NCBI GenBank assembly: GCA_012295275.1
Contig: CM022673.1
Location: 8,472,811 to 8,536,810, forward strand
DNA: 64,000 nucleotides
Origin: Chrysomallon squamiferum
Lineage: Eukaryota; Mollusca; Gastropoda; Neomphalida; Peltospiridae
Reading direction: 5' to 3'
Shown: piece after piece, positions 17,192 through 30,305 of the stretch
Numbering within the stretch: the stretch's first letter is position 1
Layout: every line of letters starts with the position of its first letter
The notes under the pieces: generated by a model
Told to the model about the DNA's origin: nothing
Seen by the model: only the letters and a program-made list of their open reading frames with translations
Database searches by the model: none
Position numbers and translations under genes: made by a program

Positions 17192-17978
17192 TAGATAGAT
17201 AATGCAGATAGATAATCATAATGCAACAATGTTTTTAGACAAAATTATATTTTAAAAGACAATGAAAATAACAAAATAAAATAAATAATATTTTTTCAAA
17301 TTATAATTAAGACATGTAATAATAAATTAAATTTTTTGTTCTTTTGTTTTCTGTTGGGGTTTTCTTCTGGGGGGTTTTTACGTTTAAATGATTTGGCCAT
17401 TTTTCTGATTGCATAAGGATGTAGTTAACATGAAAGTTATAGTTCTACTTAATTAAAATAATTAACATCGAAGAATTCAAAATAGTTAATCATTGTAATT
17501 AAAAAAAATGTGCATTAAATGATTAACTATTTTAACATTCTAATTGCATGAAATACCTGTGTATACCAAGTAAATGCACACCGAAGCAAGAAAACTTCCC
17601 AAATATTGTGCAATGATGTACACTGGAAGCTTTTTCAAATACAGTCGACCAAGAAAAGCTTGAGCTACCGTCACAGCAGGATTTAAATGACCGCCTGAAA
17701 ATAATTGAAGCATATATAATTAACTCAACCGTAAAAATATGAAAATATACCTGCTTAGCTAGGTGGTTGCGTGTTTCAGCGCATGTGTGATATAGAGGTG
17801 TATGATATGTATATATTTCTTATGAAGATGTCTTGGTTCAAAATGGTGGAAGAGTCGTTATACTTGTTTTAATAGCTTCCTATCTAAACATAGATGAGGT
17901 AAAAATAAAGCATATATACGCAGCTACGGAAAGAGGGATAGACACACACACGTACAAACACACACACACACACACACG

Positions 17979-18077
<99 letters not shown>

Positions 18078-18767
18078 AACACAGGTATAATGTATTCATG
18101 TTAAATATGTATCCGTTATATGCCAACTGTTTTTAAGCACTATCCTACTACTAAAAGTACCACATCCGGGTAACATAACCTGAAACGCCTCCTGCTACGT
18201 AGACTCCCATTGTTACGCCAATGCCCCAGGTCCAGTTGATTGACAGCATGGATCCCGTTTGGCCTTTACTCAGCATGCACTGGGCATTAGAACCAAGCCC
18301 GAACATCTAAATAAAAAAGATAAAAAATAATGTTTAAAATACTAATGAGAATGACAACAGCAAAAACAACAACCAGTAAATGTTTTACCAATGAAAATTA
18401 CATTCTTATAAAATAAATAAATAAATAAATAATGAAAATTAACATTAAGAGGGCCTACATATTAGTCTTACTGCCATTAGATATAATTTGATTAAACACT
18501 GCCTGGGAATAACCACAGATAATGCAGGGTGTTTTGCAGACAAACTGGTATTTAAACAAACCCGGCGATTATCGCGCGGGAATCATTTTTTAAACTGTTT
18601 CGGTCAAAGAGCGCAGCTATTACTCACGTTATATGCAACACGCACTGATTAGATGAAACTGTATCACTCACCATTAAAATAAAAGTGCCGAGGCTTTCAG
18701 CGAGAAAATCTCTAACAAGCGGATGATTGTGAAGTTTTATTTTGTTCTTGCATCTTGTTGCGTTCAT
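15220..18767 (-). CDS. Aquaglyceroporin, paralogue B
   Basis: A second MIP channel, tandem to paralogue A. Coding exons in transcript order: 18767-18672, 18306-18180, 17694-17557, 17027-16909, 16663-16446 and 15388-15220 (TGA); 288 residues. Exons 2 to 5 have exactly the lengths seen in A (127, 138, 119 and 218 bp). The start is the ATG at 18767 (MNATRCKNK). The frame is open further upstream to 18824, but there is no earlier ATG and a TGA precedes it. Motifs are HLNPAVT (NPA at 79-81) and NPARDLSPR (NPARD at 211-215), so it is the glycerol-permeable type. The C-terminal tail is acidic (EEEDDD). Exon 5 is unusually close to that of A at the DNA level (about 23 differences in 218 bp by eye), while exon 3 is far more diverged. 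Confidence 0.95.
16399..16433. repeat. (AAT)n microsatellite
   Basis: A short AAT run about a dozen bases beyond the donor of aquaporin B exon 5. Confidence 0.9.
17130..17202. repeat. (GATA)n-(CAGA)n-(GATA)n array
   Basis: A core of ACAG/CAGA repeats at about 17141-17190 has GATA repeats on both sides, within aquaporin B intron 3. Confidence 0.95.
17943..18073. repeat. (CA)n followed by (GA)n tract
   Basis: CA repeats, interrupted by GTACAA, lead into a perfect GA run at about 17983-18073 in aquaporin B intron 2. Confidence 0.95.
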
Positions 18768-21020
18768 TTCCAACGGTTTGACAGGTGCCGGCAGGAAAGC
18801 TGGACTCCCTCGGTTGAATTGCACTCAGTAGTCAACGTAACTTGATGTAACATACGTTAATTATTGCATTCGATCCAAACGTTCTATCGCCTACGTAATA
18901 CAGCGCACTTGTTATGTCAATATTAACACTTTGTCGTCAGCAAAGCCTAATAGTTTACGTCGCATTTGATTTGTTTGACACTGAGCAGGGGCCTTAAATA
19001 TAAGTCAGACAGGTATGTCTTTCGCATTCCCATTTTTTTTTGATATTTCCTTGCTGTTTTCGAATATTACCAAGTTACCGAATGCTGTCAGCAACCATAA
19101 AGATGTTCAGATACTACAACGAATTAAAACCGGTTCGGTAAACTGAGGCAAAGAAAGTCAAATGTGTGGGAGTTATCTCCCGGAAAAGGCGGGCTGTTCC
19201 TTTGTTTGCATGTCAGAAGAACTGCTCAAGCACATCGGGGTAAAAGATACAAAGTTATCTGGTGCATGTTCTAATAGAGATATGTGTTTTATATATATAT
19301 ATATAAACCGTATTTCGTTCAGGAGGAATGAACAAAATTAATAAACAATTTAAAAAGAAATATCCAATCATTGCCAAAACTAATATTTTGATATAAAAAA
19401 TAATAATAATAATAAAAACTATTGTTTTTTAAAGCTACAATAATTATATTTGTGTTATTTTGGTATACTGTAAAATCATAAATAATGTCGAGAAATCTTG
19501 GTTCTGTTTAGTTAAAGTGTATATTTGGAGTCACAAATGGGAATTTTTAAATTATTTTATTTATTTAGTATATTAAAAAAATAGAAAAGAAAAGAAAAAG
19601 AAGAAAAAAGTATTATGATTATTATTATTTTTTATCCTGCCCCTCCCGTTTTGCCATTATCTGGTCTTGAATGCAAACATACTGACTATACTTTATAAAA
19701 CGTTACCAATGATAAAAAAATCAGCAGTTGATCGAATGATTCCATTTTTCAACTCAATCTAAAAGTTAAAAATCTTTATTATAGGAAAATTAATTGAATT
19801 TTGTATTATTGTTGATTTTTTGTGCCTATATATGTAAGTATGTATATAGATTTCTTTAATTTACTTTATTTATTTTTATGCACAAAAATTAATATCCTGG
19901 GATAGGCTGTGTGTGTATGTGTGTGTCTTTTAAATACATTATTCATATTAAATCGTCGCGAATAAAAAAAAAAAAAAAGACCAGAAGAAGAAGTATGACA
20001 ATAAACTGTTATAAATGACTGGTACTACGTATTTGCGAACATAAAGGGCAGCCTAAAAACTGAAAATAAACGTTTTAATTACGAACATCTGTATTATGTA
20101 TATTATAAATTCATAAAAGAAAAATATATTTATAATGTTGAGCTTTATTATGTACGTATAATTATATCCAATTTACATAATATGTAAACAAACGGTGATA
20201 TCAAATACACTGACAACTTTCTGTCCCAAAATTCATGATTGTTGACATTTTCACGTTTGGTTGATTTCCATTTATGAGGATTTAATTTATGGTACGATAC
20301 CGTATGCAGTTATTACATCCGGTTGCTCTAATCACCGGAATGAGTCGATATAGACCATAATATTACCGAAAAGAACTGGTAAACAGTTCTATATTCACTG
20401 TAGCTTTAAGCTGAATTTTTAATGATGCATTTAAATATAATTAACATGTTTAAAAAGTGTTTCTTTGCTATTGTTTTTATTATTCAAGTAAAGTCTAGGA
20501 TAACGTAAAAAAGTTTTGATTGATTTAGAAAGCATAATCACTGCATTTCTAATGTTACGATCAATGAAATTATATTTATGGCTATTTATTAAATTATTAC
20601 AAAAATGCTTACACATAATACATTTTCTTTGTGTTTAAACTATAACTGTTATAGTGAGTAGTATTTAAAAAATAAAAAATAAAATTATAATAATAAAAAT
20701 AAAATAAAATAATAAAGTAAATAAAATAACAATAAGATATAATACTTTAAAAATAGAAGTTTAATTCAGCTTAGCATTTTTATATGTTTTTGTTTTTTCT
20801 ACTTTTCAATGATTTTTTTCGTTCTCTCGTCATGTAGAGCATGTAACGTATTCTGCTTTTCTCGGTTATATGTGGAAAATACGGTAATTCATTTACACCA
20901 TTATTTCCGTTAACTTCCGTTACGTGGGTTTGCAGTTTCCCGCACGTTTTTTCCTTAATTTTTATTTTTAATAAACAACATTTGTTTTTATTTTATTTTA
21001 TTTGTAACTAAATAAACAAA
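18768..21020. other. Divergent gap between aquaporin B and PSME3
   Basis: It carries the promoters of both genes, transcribed away from each other. No coding exon is seen. The aquaporin B side has a GAGTTATCTCCC motif at 19170; the PSME3 side has ETS- and E2F-type sites just before its start. The rest is AT-rich, with few microsatellites. Confidence 0.65.
20913..20943 (+). promoter_or_regulatory. ETS-like and E2F-like sites before PSME3
   Basis: ACTTCCG (20913-20919, reverse of the ETS core CGGAAGT) is followed by TTTCCCGC (20936-20943), the E2F consensus form. They lie about 80-110 bp upstream of the PSME3 ATG in a small GC-richer patch. This layout is typical of a housekeeping or growth-linked promoter, but binding is unproven. 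Confidence 0.4.
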
Positions 21021-24000
21021 ATGCCAAAACAAAAATGCAGTGAAAAAGATTCTGATGAAACCAAGCAGGTAAAAAACTGAAAGATATTATTAAATTGACA
21101 TTCTGAAGAAAATCAACAAAGTCTAGTGTAACTGTAAGACTAAGTATAAATTAATATTTCAACAGATATTCATTTTGCTTCAGAATAGCAGAGCATCACG
21201 ACTGGCATCTGTCAGTTCAGTCAATGTTGTTTAATTTTCTTACGAAGTTATAGTAGTTTATATATCAAACGTTGATGAATTAAATATGAATCGGTCATAA
21301 ATCACGATTATTTAATGATTTATAGTTTAAAGTTTATTCCATATGACACTACTGTACTACATCATAGTACTATTATCTCTTATGATGATCATCATTTTTT
21401 ATGGGTTGCGAATAGTATGTCTTATAAAGTTACACTTTGTGCTATAATTATAAATATTTTATTAATGTTTGTTCTATTACTACTTTACTAGGTAGCGGAA
21501 TTTATTGAAAAGTGCAAGAGAGATGTAAGTATTAAAATTGATCTATTAATATAACTCTTAGGTATAGCCTCTCTTACACTGGTAAGAGTCTTAGGTAATA
21601 TCTTAAAATCAACAGACATAGTTATGATAGTAATAATTTCATTCTTAAAACAGTTATACTAATTTACCAGGATTTAGTAAACATATGTATTTATTTATTT
21701 TTATTTTTTAATGTATTATTATTTTTTCATTTTATTGCACAATGAATTACTACTTAACATATCTGAGTTTTCAGAAAGATATATTTTGTTTTCCAGAAAT
21801 TTTTAATTCAAGCACTTTGAAATTCCTTAATGTATATATTTTTGAACTTTCATATGATCACTGAACAAACAAATGACAAAGTAATATATTCTTTAAAATT
21901 ATAATTAGATGCAAATGTTAGTTTCTTTTTAAAAATCCTCCTTCTTACTTATTCAGTTTAAAATGCATTAAACCTCTGTCTAGTCATTTATATTGTGCAG
22001 TTTAATATATATAGTGGTCTCCCCAGCATTTGTTAAAGATATGGAGGGAATTCGTGTAACTGGTGCAAGTTAAACAAAGGGATAATATAGAAAATGGTAC
22101 TAGTTTTTAGAACAATGTTCAGATTACTTATTTATCAGAAATACTACTATAAATAATTGCATTAAATACACTAACTATTAACAAGTTTATTTTATTTGCA
22201 GTTAAATAAAATCAAAGTGTTTGTTTAATTTATCATACAAAACAAAAGTTCACAAAATAAACAGGTGGTGGATATTACTGCTGTTGCCAACGAATGGCAG
22301 GTGAACTTGTCATAAGCCATAAGGGATGGCAGGCCTCATCTCTTACAGTATGTAGCAAGACCTCTGATATATATATATATATATATAAAACATCTATGTA
22401 TTCGGATAATACTTTTATTACATAATTTTTTGTTTTTATTCCACAGGCTGAAACTCTTGTCAGGGAAGTATTTCCAAAGAAGATTTTGGAACTTGAGGCT
22501 ATTCACAAGGTAATCTGCAGTGTTGACTGTAAACTTTATTTTAATGTCAGAAGTGTGTTAGGATGAGAGCAGATGAGTTTTACGCATTGTAAGTGGGTGG
22601 ATCAGTTTTCTTTAGTCCAAACTTGAGTCATTGCCACTCCAATCATTGCTTATAACGTTATGATATCTAGTTATGGCAAGGTATAAGCAAAGTATCCCTT
22701 GATATTAATAACAGTAGCTTTTGAGAGGTTTTAGCAAATTGTTTCTTTGTTTCACTGTACACAGTATGTATGACTAACATCTGATAACCATTAATAGAAA
22801 GTATGTTGGAATGTCTTTAAATATTCGTTATTTCAGTGAATTTCATTTGTGCTGAAACTGGTTGTTCGTGTTCATAATAACTGAAAATTATGTGTTCTGT
22901 GTAAAACCATTGGAATGATCTTTTTTAACTAGAAATGCATGTTTACAAACATAATGTAGGTGCTAATGTATTTCTGTTCTTCTGATTTTAGGAACTGGCA
23001 GAAAAGGATTTCTCAAAACTGACATGCGACGTAAATATTCCTATTCCAGAACCAGTCTGTGTTGATAATGAAGATGAGGTATTAATATCAGAGTTGAAGC
23101 TAGGCTAGAAGTAGAAATATAGAGAGAAGTCACTTCTCCCTTTAGACGTATTAGGGTGATGTGAGGTTTTGTGAAGACCAAATGAGACAATAACACATAA
23201 AACAAAATTAGACATCTGCATGTATGCCTTGATATTCAGTTTTTAAAACTGCATCACTAACAAAATATTGTTTACAGAGTCATGCCATAAGTGGTAACAA
23301 TGTTTTGTTCTTGTTTATTTATGATTACTTGGAGCCTGTTTCCTTGAATCATGGACATAATTACTTAGATATATAAATTGTAATCTTTACTGTATTTATG
23401 TCCATCTCAGTGAATTTAATTTGGATACAAATTCAAAACAACTGTGTTTATTGCAGAGAAACAAAGAAGGCCTATTAATGATCTTTATACCTGTTTCTTT
23501 GTGGAAGGCTGAAATTGGAAAAGTCAGCAGCATAATTTTTAACATGTTATTTTTGTTTGTGATTTGTTGATTCAGTCCTTTCTGATTATAAAACTGTATA
23601 TAAGTATAACAAATGTAGAATTTTTTTTTTTAATTTAATTTTTCTTGGATGATTTATTAATAATATAATTTGACTGAAATAATGAAAGTTGGCTGGGTGA
23701 TCACATGTGATTATAGGAAGAAATGGAGGCAGAATACTGATACTTGCAACTTCCACATGATATATTAAAAAAAAATAAGGCAACTGAAGCCTATAATATG
23801 TATTGAATAATATCTAATATCTTTTTTAACTATGTGGACATAACAAAAGTATTATACAAATAAACAATAATTTGGAAATGTTTTACAAAAGGAATGGAAT
23901 TCACAATAAAGATGGAGGAGAAAAAAAAAAGTTTCAAGATTTCAGGAAAGCAAAGTTGATCCAAAATAGTTCTTCCCGTTAATAAAATAAAAATAAATTG

Positions 24001-25729
24001 CAAACCAAACTATAATTAGCAAAAATATGTAGAAAGCATCAAATTTATATCTTCTTATTTTCTATAAATATGGATTTTCTGTAGATCATGAATTTAAATT
24101 TATATCATCATTATTATTATTATTATTATGTTTGAACATTTTAGCCAAACCCTAAAAAGAGGAAGCTTGACCTGCTGGAACTTAATGGAGATTATCCAAA
24201 AGGTGAGTTATAAATATACTGTATAATCATGGTGATTTCACTGATGAATTATATTTCTAGGAAATACTCCATATCCATTTGTAATTTTTTTTTTTTTTTT
24301 TTTTTTTTTTTTGAATATTTGATTTTCCACAGAAAAGATTACATGTATTTTTATGCTGTCATATCATTAACTATTGATTCTAAACAAAAAATTCTGGTTT
24401 TAAAAAATAATAATAATTATTATTTACTTAATAATTATTCTGTAGGATCGGTGGTTTTAGCCTTTCCAAATGGGACGTCGCCGTGCAACAAATCTTTACG
24501 AAAACTTTGTGACAAGATGAAGCCTTTGATCCGAGGACTTATAGAACATTCCAATAAGGTATAACACATATTGGTTTTAACTTAATCTAATTTTGATCGC
24601 AAAAATGTGTTAGTTCATGTTGTGATGTTTTATTTTATATTATTATGGTAGAAATCATATGTCATTGTACATAGACTGTATTTAGATGTTCTATAAGATT
24701 AAGAATTAAAAATTCATACAACATTTTCATTAATATTATTTTACATGATGATTGTTTTTTTTTTTTTCATATGTGTTGTTCAGTCTTAAATGTTCTAATG
24801 TGATGTTTCAGATTAAAATGTGGATCAGCTTTTTAATACCAAAAATAGAAGACGGAAACAACTTTGGTGTCTCTATACAGGTAATTTTTATTATATATAA
24901 TGATACAAATATAAATGATTTAAATAATAGTTTTAAAACAATTAATATTAAAATGGCTGTCTCAATAGTCATACCTGAATTCCAAGACAGTTGATATTTA
25001 ACAGACATTTTAAAGAATCTACAACTATGCATAAGGATTTAAAATTGCAACTTTTATTTTTAATTTTCTTTAATTTTTATTTTTTTTAATTTTTTTCTTT
25101 ATTTTTTTGTATTTCTTTATTTATGTTTTTTTAATTTTTTTTTTATTTTTTTATAAACCATGTGTTTGTTTTTCATATTTAATACTAATAAAACCAAGAT
25201 ACACCACATGCCTCATCTCTTACCCTTTACAGATAGTCCATAAAGTCAATTTTAATTCATCTAGTTTCATTGTCACTAACCTATTTTCACATTCTGGTGA
25301 TTGATTTGCACTGTCACACAAACAAGACTGTTTTTAACTAATGTTACAGGAGGATACAATGGCTGAAGCAAGACAGGTGGAGAGTGAGGCTGCCACGTAC
25401 CTTGATCAGATTGCACGTTACTACATCACAAGAGCAAAAATAGTATCTCGGGTTGCCAAGTACCCTCATGTTGTAAGTAGTAAATTACGTTTATAAAGCA
25501 ATGAAAGTCTTGTTTTTTAAATTGTATTTGTTGGAAAATAATTTTAGAATATTTCCAGTCTTGAAAATGAAATGTTTTCTTTAATTATTTTTTTCTGTGT
25601 ATTTAAATTCTCATAGAAATATTTAATTAATTTGAGGGTGTAGATGAATATTTCCTGTGTTACAATGTTGGGATTGCATCATTAAAAAATGATGGGTATT
25701 GTTTATTTTGTACTTTTTCATTAATATTG

Positions 25730-25764
<35 letters not shown>

Positions 25765-26798
25765 AAATCTTTTTTTCAAATAGTGTTTTGGCTTTTTTTG
25801 AAAGTCTTACATTTATATTTAACATTACTTTATAAACATCTACTGATTTTTTTAAATTTTCTTTTTTTTTTAAAACAACAAATTTTAAACTTTTTTTTTT
25901 GCTTTTATTTGAAAGTCTTACATTTATATTTAACATTACTTTATAAACATCTACTGATTTTTTTAATTTTCTTTCTTAATTTTTAAAAACAACAAATTTT
26001 AAACACTTTTTTTTGCTTTTATTTGAAAGTCTTACATTTATATTTAACATTACTTTATAAACATCTACTGATTTTATTGTTTTATATATTTTTTCAATAT
26101 TTTTATATTTTTCTTCCATCAGGAGGATTACAGACAAGCAGTGAAGGAGCTGGATGAGAAACAGTTTGTTGGCATGAGACTAACTTGTTGTGAACTGCGA
26201 AATCATTATGTAAGTAGAAAAATGTTAACTTGTATAACTAACCTGATAGTGTGCACCATTACCATCAGTTAATAACAAGTATCACGTGAAAAGTGCTTAC
26301 AAAAGGTTAATGATATTTCTTATTATGCTACAGAATGACGTAACTTGTTTTTGTTTTTTTTCCCCAGGCATTATTAAACCATTAGAAACCATATGTTGAT
26401 TTAATTGTTTTAATTAGCTATTATTTTAAAGTGGGAACCCTTAACAAAATTTGTTTAGTATACGATAGTTAATATTCAGTTTGGCAATAACTTTTTTTTT
26501 TTTTTAATGTTAATTTTGACTTAAAAAGGCATGAGATGCAATTTGATGTATATGTTGTAGTAAATTAAGGCAATTTCTAATGTTGTATTCTATTAGTGTA
26601 CATTTGGAATTAATTTAACATACATATCTGTATACTAAAAATATGTTGAGTGCTTCATTTAAAATACAGTTCTTTTTTCTTTTAATCTGAACTGATTGTG
26701 TTATTATTGGGTTTCAGGCAAGTCTTCATGACATCATTCACAAAAACATGGACAAGATAAAGAAACCACGAAACGCAAACAGTGAAAACTTATACTGA
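21021..26798 (+). CDS. PSME3: Proteasome activator complex subunit 3 (PA28/REG gamma)
   Basis: A subunit of the nuclear heptameric 11S cap that docks on the 20S proteasome and stimulates ATP-independent peptide and protein breakdown. Ten coding exons, all GT-AG with matching phases: 21021-21068, 21492-21524, 22447-22509, 22992-23078, 24145-24202, 24446-24558, 24812-24880, 25350-25472, 26123-26209 and 26718-26798 (TGA). The product is 253 residues, one shorter than human PSME3. Recognised blocks are VFPKKILELE in the first helix, the nuclear-localisation-type NPKKRKLD near residues 78-85, the activation-loop segment EDGNNFGVSIQ, the stretch ESEAATYLDQIARYYITRAK, and a C-terminus ending SENLY close to the vertebrate end. 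No frameshift or missing segment is seen. The promoter patch just upstream suits constitutive expression. Identification is secure. Confidence 0.98.
25791..26073. repeat. Minisatellite of about 112 bp units in PSME3 intron 8
   Basis: Copies start at 25791, 25901 and 26015, each with TGAAAGTCTTACATTTATAT and ACATCTACTGATTT. The first two are full and the third is partial. The copies are nearly identical, so the duplication is recent. Confidence 0.9.
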
Positions 26799-26920
26799 GA
26801 GAAATCACAAGTAGTAAAACTAGGGAAAAAAACAAAAAATCACATGTATAACCGTCAAGATTTTACTGTCGCACAAAACTGAAGAAGAAAAGCTGCCACC
26901 AGTTTTGTAGAAGATACAAA

Positions 26921-26932
26921 AATAAAAATAAA
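26921..26932 (+). terminator. Proximal PSME3 poly(A) signals
   Basis: Two overlapping-range AATAAA hexamers, at 26921 and 26927, lie about 125 bp after the stop codon. Confidence 0.45.
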
Positions 26933-27900
26933 AGTTTACTTTATACATCAATGTTACTTATTTTAAAAACAAAAAGAAGATCAAATGTATTTGACCTCCA
27001 GAATTTTATTTTATTTCTATTTTTTTGTATAGCAAAGGCTTCAAAGAAAAAATTATGTATTAATTGAAGCTTCTTTTTTTTTGTACACAACTGCTATTTA
27101 TGTGTAAGAAAATCATATGAAATGTGTTAGTTTATCTGTCTACAGTTATAGAAGAGATGTAGTTTCTCATAATAGCTAATTAACTCTGGTTTATGGGTTC
27201 AGCCAAAAATGTTTCTGTCATTCCTCAATTTCTGCAGAAATTTTTATTTTAACTTTCAGTAGTTTTGCAGCACAGTTGTTTAATAAGTAATAATTATTAT
27301 TATTAACTTTGTTAAACGAGTGGCAAGTAAGAAAAAGAAAGCCCACCTGAAGAGTCTGAACTGTGTGTAACATGTTTCAAGTTTTATTTTTGATGTACAT
27401 GTAATTCTTTACAAAAAGTGGTGCTGATACTTTGCATTTATAGTTTTAAATTACCGACATTCATAAATCATTTGCTTGTTTTCACTGAAGCCATCAAGAA
27501 CCTATTTCCAGTGTGCCATTTTGCTTCCATAGCTCATAGTTTTTAATGTTCCATGTCTCAATTCATTCAAAATTTGATACGAACCTATTGCCTTTGTAAA
27601 TTAGTTAAACTATAATAATGTATATTACCTAGATTTAAAAACCAAACTAGTTTTGCCAGATTGTACTTGTTTATTCTTGTCCTCTGAGGTTAATTAAGTA
27701 AACATTAAATTTTGTAAAAAAGAAAAATAATTAAGTGTGACCTCGCATGAAAACAAGCAGTTCAGCTTTTGTGGAATGTTGCGTATTTTAATCAAATATG
27801 TAAATAGATGTCTTTTTTTTTTTTTTCTATCACTTAATATTCTTTTAAGAACTGCATTCATTTCATTTAAAATGCCTGTCTTGATTTATTAAAATAAAAT

Positions 27901-27906
27901 AATAAA
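27901..27906 (+). terminator. Distal PSME3 poly(A) signal candidate
   Basis: AATAAA about 1.1 kb after the stop codon. Either this or the proximal pair at 26921-26932 could be used. Confidence 0.35.
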
Positions 27907-29515
27907 GTTCGTAGGTCATTATTTTGATGTACAACATGTTATGTTAAATATTTCAAATAATGATGACCAGTAACGTTAAAAGTTATTTGGCAGATTTAAC
28001 CATTTTATGTGGATACAGATTATGTGTTTTAAAATTTTCACAAGGCATTGTGTGCTACAGATAGCAAGTTGTTCAGCCCTATTGATTCATTCTTACTGAA
28101 AGTCTGAATGGACATTTTCTTAAATCTGTGTGTTGATACAAGATCCTGTTTTGCCAGCAGTTAAAACTTACACTGATGATTAATCATGGAGTTAGAAGAT
28201 ATTTATCTTCTTGTACTCCTTTCTTTTTTAATTTTTTATATGTATATGTAAAAATAAGAATAAGAACATCCAAATAGTAGTCAAATCATTTTTTTTAAAT
28301 TAAAATATTAAACAAATATTTCTCAATCTTTTTATTTATGAAATAAGAAACAGCTGTTCATAATAATGTGAAGTTCTAAATTTTCAACTCATTCATATTC
28401 ATTTTATCATTTGGTAATGGTGTATTCACTAAATGTTTGTCTATGTGTTAGGTATATCCCAGTTGCTTTTTTTTTCTTTATTCTTTTTTTAATTTTTAAT
28501 TTTTTTAATTTTATTATTATTACTAATATATTTTTTTTCTTTATTATTATTATTATTATTATTTTTTTTTTTTTTTTTTTTTCTGTTGTTAATTTATAAT
28601 TCTGTCCTGGTTTGGAAAAATAGTAAATCATTTATCAAAATAATCCATTACCCTAATTTAGATGTAATTCAAGGGGTGAGGGGGAAAGAAAAACTTCTGA
28701 ATGCCACTAGTCTTTGTTCTTAGTATAGGAGATTTTTGGTGGTGGGGATCTCAAAATACCTAATATTTTTGCAAACCAGGGCAGAACTGTATTTCTGATA
28801 CAAAGGTTTCGAAACATTTTGTACCTTATCAAATAAACTTGAATTGTTCATTGTTTTTTAAATATCTTCCAAACATTTATTTTTCATCATTTTTGTGTTT
28901 GTTCTTGCTTGTTCAAGACATAACTGGGTTGTTTATCTAATAAATTTGTGGCAATAGTAGTACTCAGAAATAAAGCAACTATCTCATAACATATTTGGTA
29001 TTAAGATTCTTTCAGTGTATTTTTCAGCAAAATAGAAATTAATTTCATTCAGTTTATTTATTTTCAGTTTTCTTATTATTAATTCATATTGTAATTATTA
29101 GATTCTTCTGTTAGTTGGGAGATTCTACTCAATTTATTTAGTTAATTTTTATATATATATTTATATTTATTTATTTTTATTTTTTATTATTATTATTATT
29201 TTTTTTAATTTGATCATGTTTTAAATTATACATACACAGAGGGGAGATGGAATGTGATTTTGTGTTGTTGCCAGTTATGATTTGAACAAGGTACAGGTAT
29301 CGTCAGTGAATTTGTTTATGCAGTTTTATGAGTAACATGTTAAAGGTGTTTTTACTGTACATATGTTTTTTCTTTTGTTTATCATTTTCAGTCGGTCATC
29401 AGTCATACACTGAAAGTCCTTTTCATGTGAAGTAAAATGAAATTCGTTCATATATTTTTGTTGTTGTTTTTTGTTCATTTATATATTGATTTTTTAAATT
29501 TTATTATTATTATTT

Positions 29516-29546
<31 letters not shown>

Positions 29547-29678
29547 CAGTACAAAGTATAAAATACTACAGTTAAAACTTATGATGACCTACGTTATCGT
29601 GTACAAGACGGATCAATTTACTCCGGGATTTTTTTTTCTCGAGTTGGTAAAGTCCACTACAAATCGCCCTGTGTATGA

Positions 29679-29691
29679 TGACGTCACCAAT
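29679..29691. promoter_or_regulatory. Perfect CRE next to CCAAT box
   Basis: TGACGTCA (29679-29686) is followed directly by CCAAT (29687-29691) and GGCGG. CRE plus CCAAT normally marks a promoter, yet this lies between two converging genes. No transcript is assigned. Confidence 0.35.
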
Positions 29692-30305
29692 GGCGGTGTT
29701 TTATTATAAATGATTACAGGACACTCGAACCAAATAGAATATTAATTTTATTTATTTTAATTTATTTTATTATTATTTATTATTTTTCGTCAGTTTTTAG
29801 GATCGGACCGTTTCAGTGATTCTTTGGGCTAATTCAGATCTCATCCAATGCTCGACATTAATTTGGGTTTGATGATTTGTTTTTATTTACTTTGTAATTG
29901 ACCTTGTTGATCACGAAAGTTATTAACATCTATCATAAAATTATTTTCTAAACTGCAGGATCCATATTTTTCTACTGCTTGTTTGAAAGTTCATGTTTTT
30001 ATTTATTTATTTATTGCTTTTTAATTTCAAATACACTAATCAAAGTAATTAAGGTGTCGAATTTCTGTGAGTTATATATTGACACCACAGCAATGTCAAA
30101 AATATATACATGACATTTTCATAAACATCCATGCTGAAATGTATCTCTTATTTTATCTTTAATTATTGATGTCCTAGCTAGCTTCAATTTAAGCAAATAT
30201 TGACTCAAATGTATAGAAAAAAGCATAATAAATAAAAAGGAAATAATGATATTTGTATTAAAAATGAAGTTTTTCCTTAATTTCGAAATTAGGTTATTAA
30301 GATAC

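Larger units (their letters stand above)
26799..30305. other. Convergent gap, PSME3 and VOPP1-like 3' ends
   Basis: AT-rich sequence with no convincing exon. The PSME3 3' UTR probably occupies the first 130 bp to 1.1 kb. A TA run lies near 29518-29540 and a CRE/CCAAT cluster at 29679-29691. The 3' UTR of the VOPP1-like gene should lie at the right end. Confidence 0.65.

Noticed and set aside
18768-18824. Longer N-terminus for aquaporin B
   Set aside because: The frame stays open to 18824 but starts with GTG after a TGA and has no ATG. The ATG at 18767 aligns with the start of paralogue A.
29437-29709. 90-codon + strand frame ending in PVYDDVTNGGVLL
   Set aside because: The first half is hydrophobic AT-rich noise. 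The second half looks more protein-like but has no splice sites or recognised domain and overlaps the CRE/CCAAT cluster.
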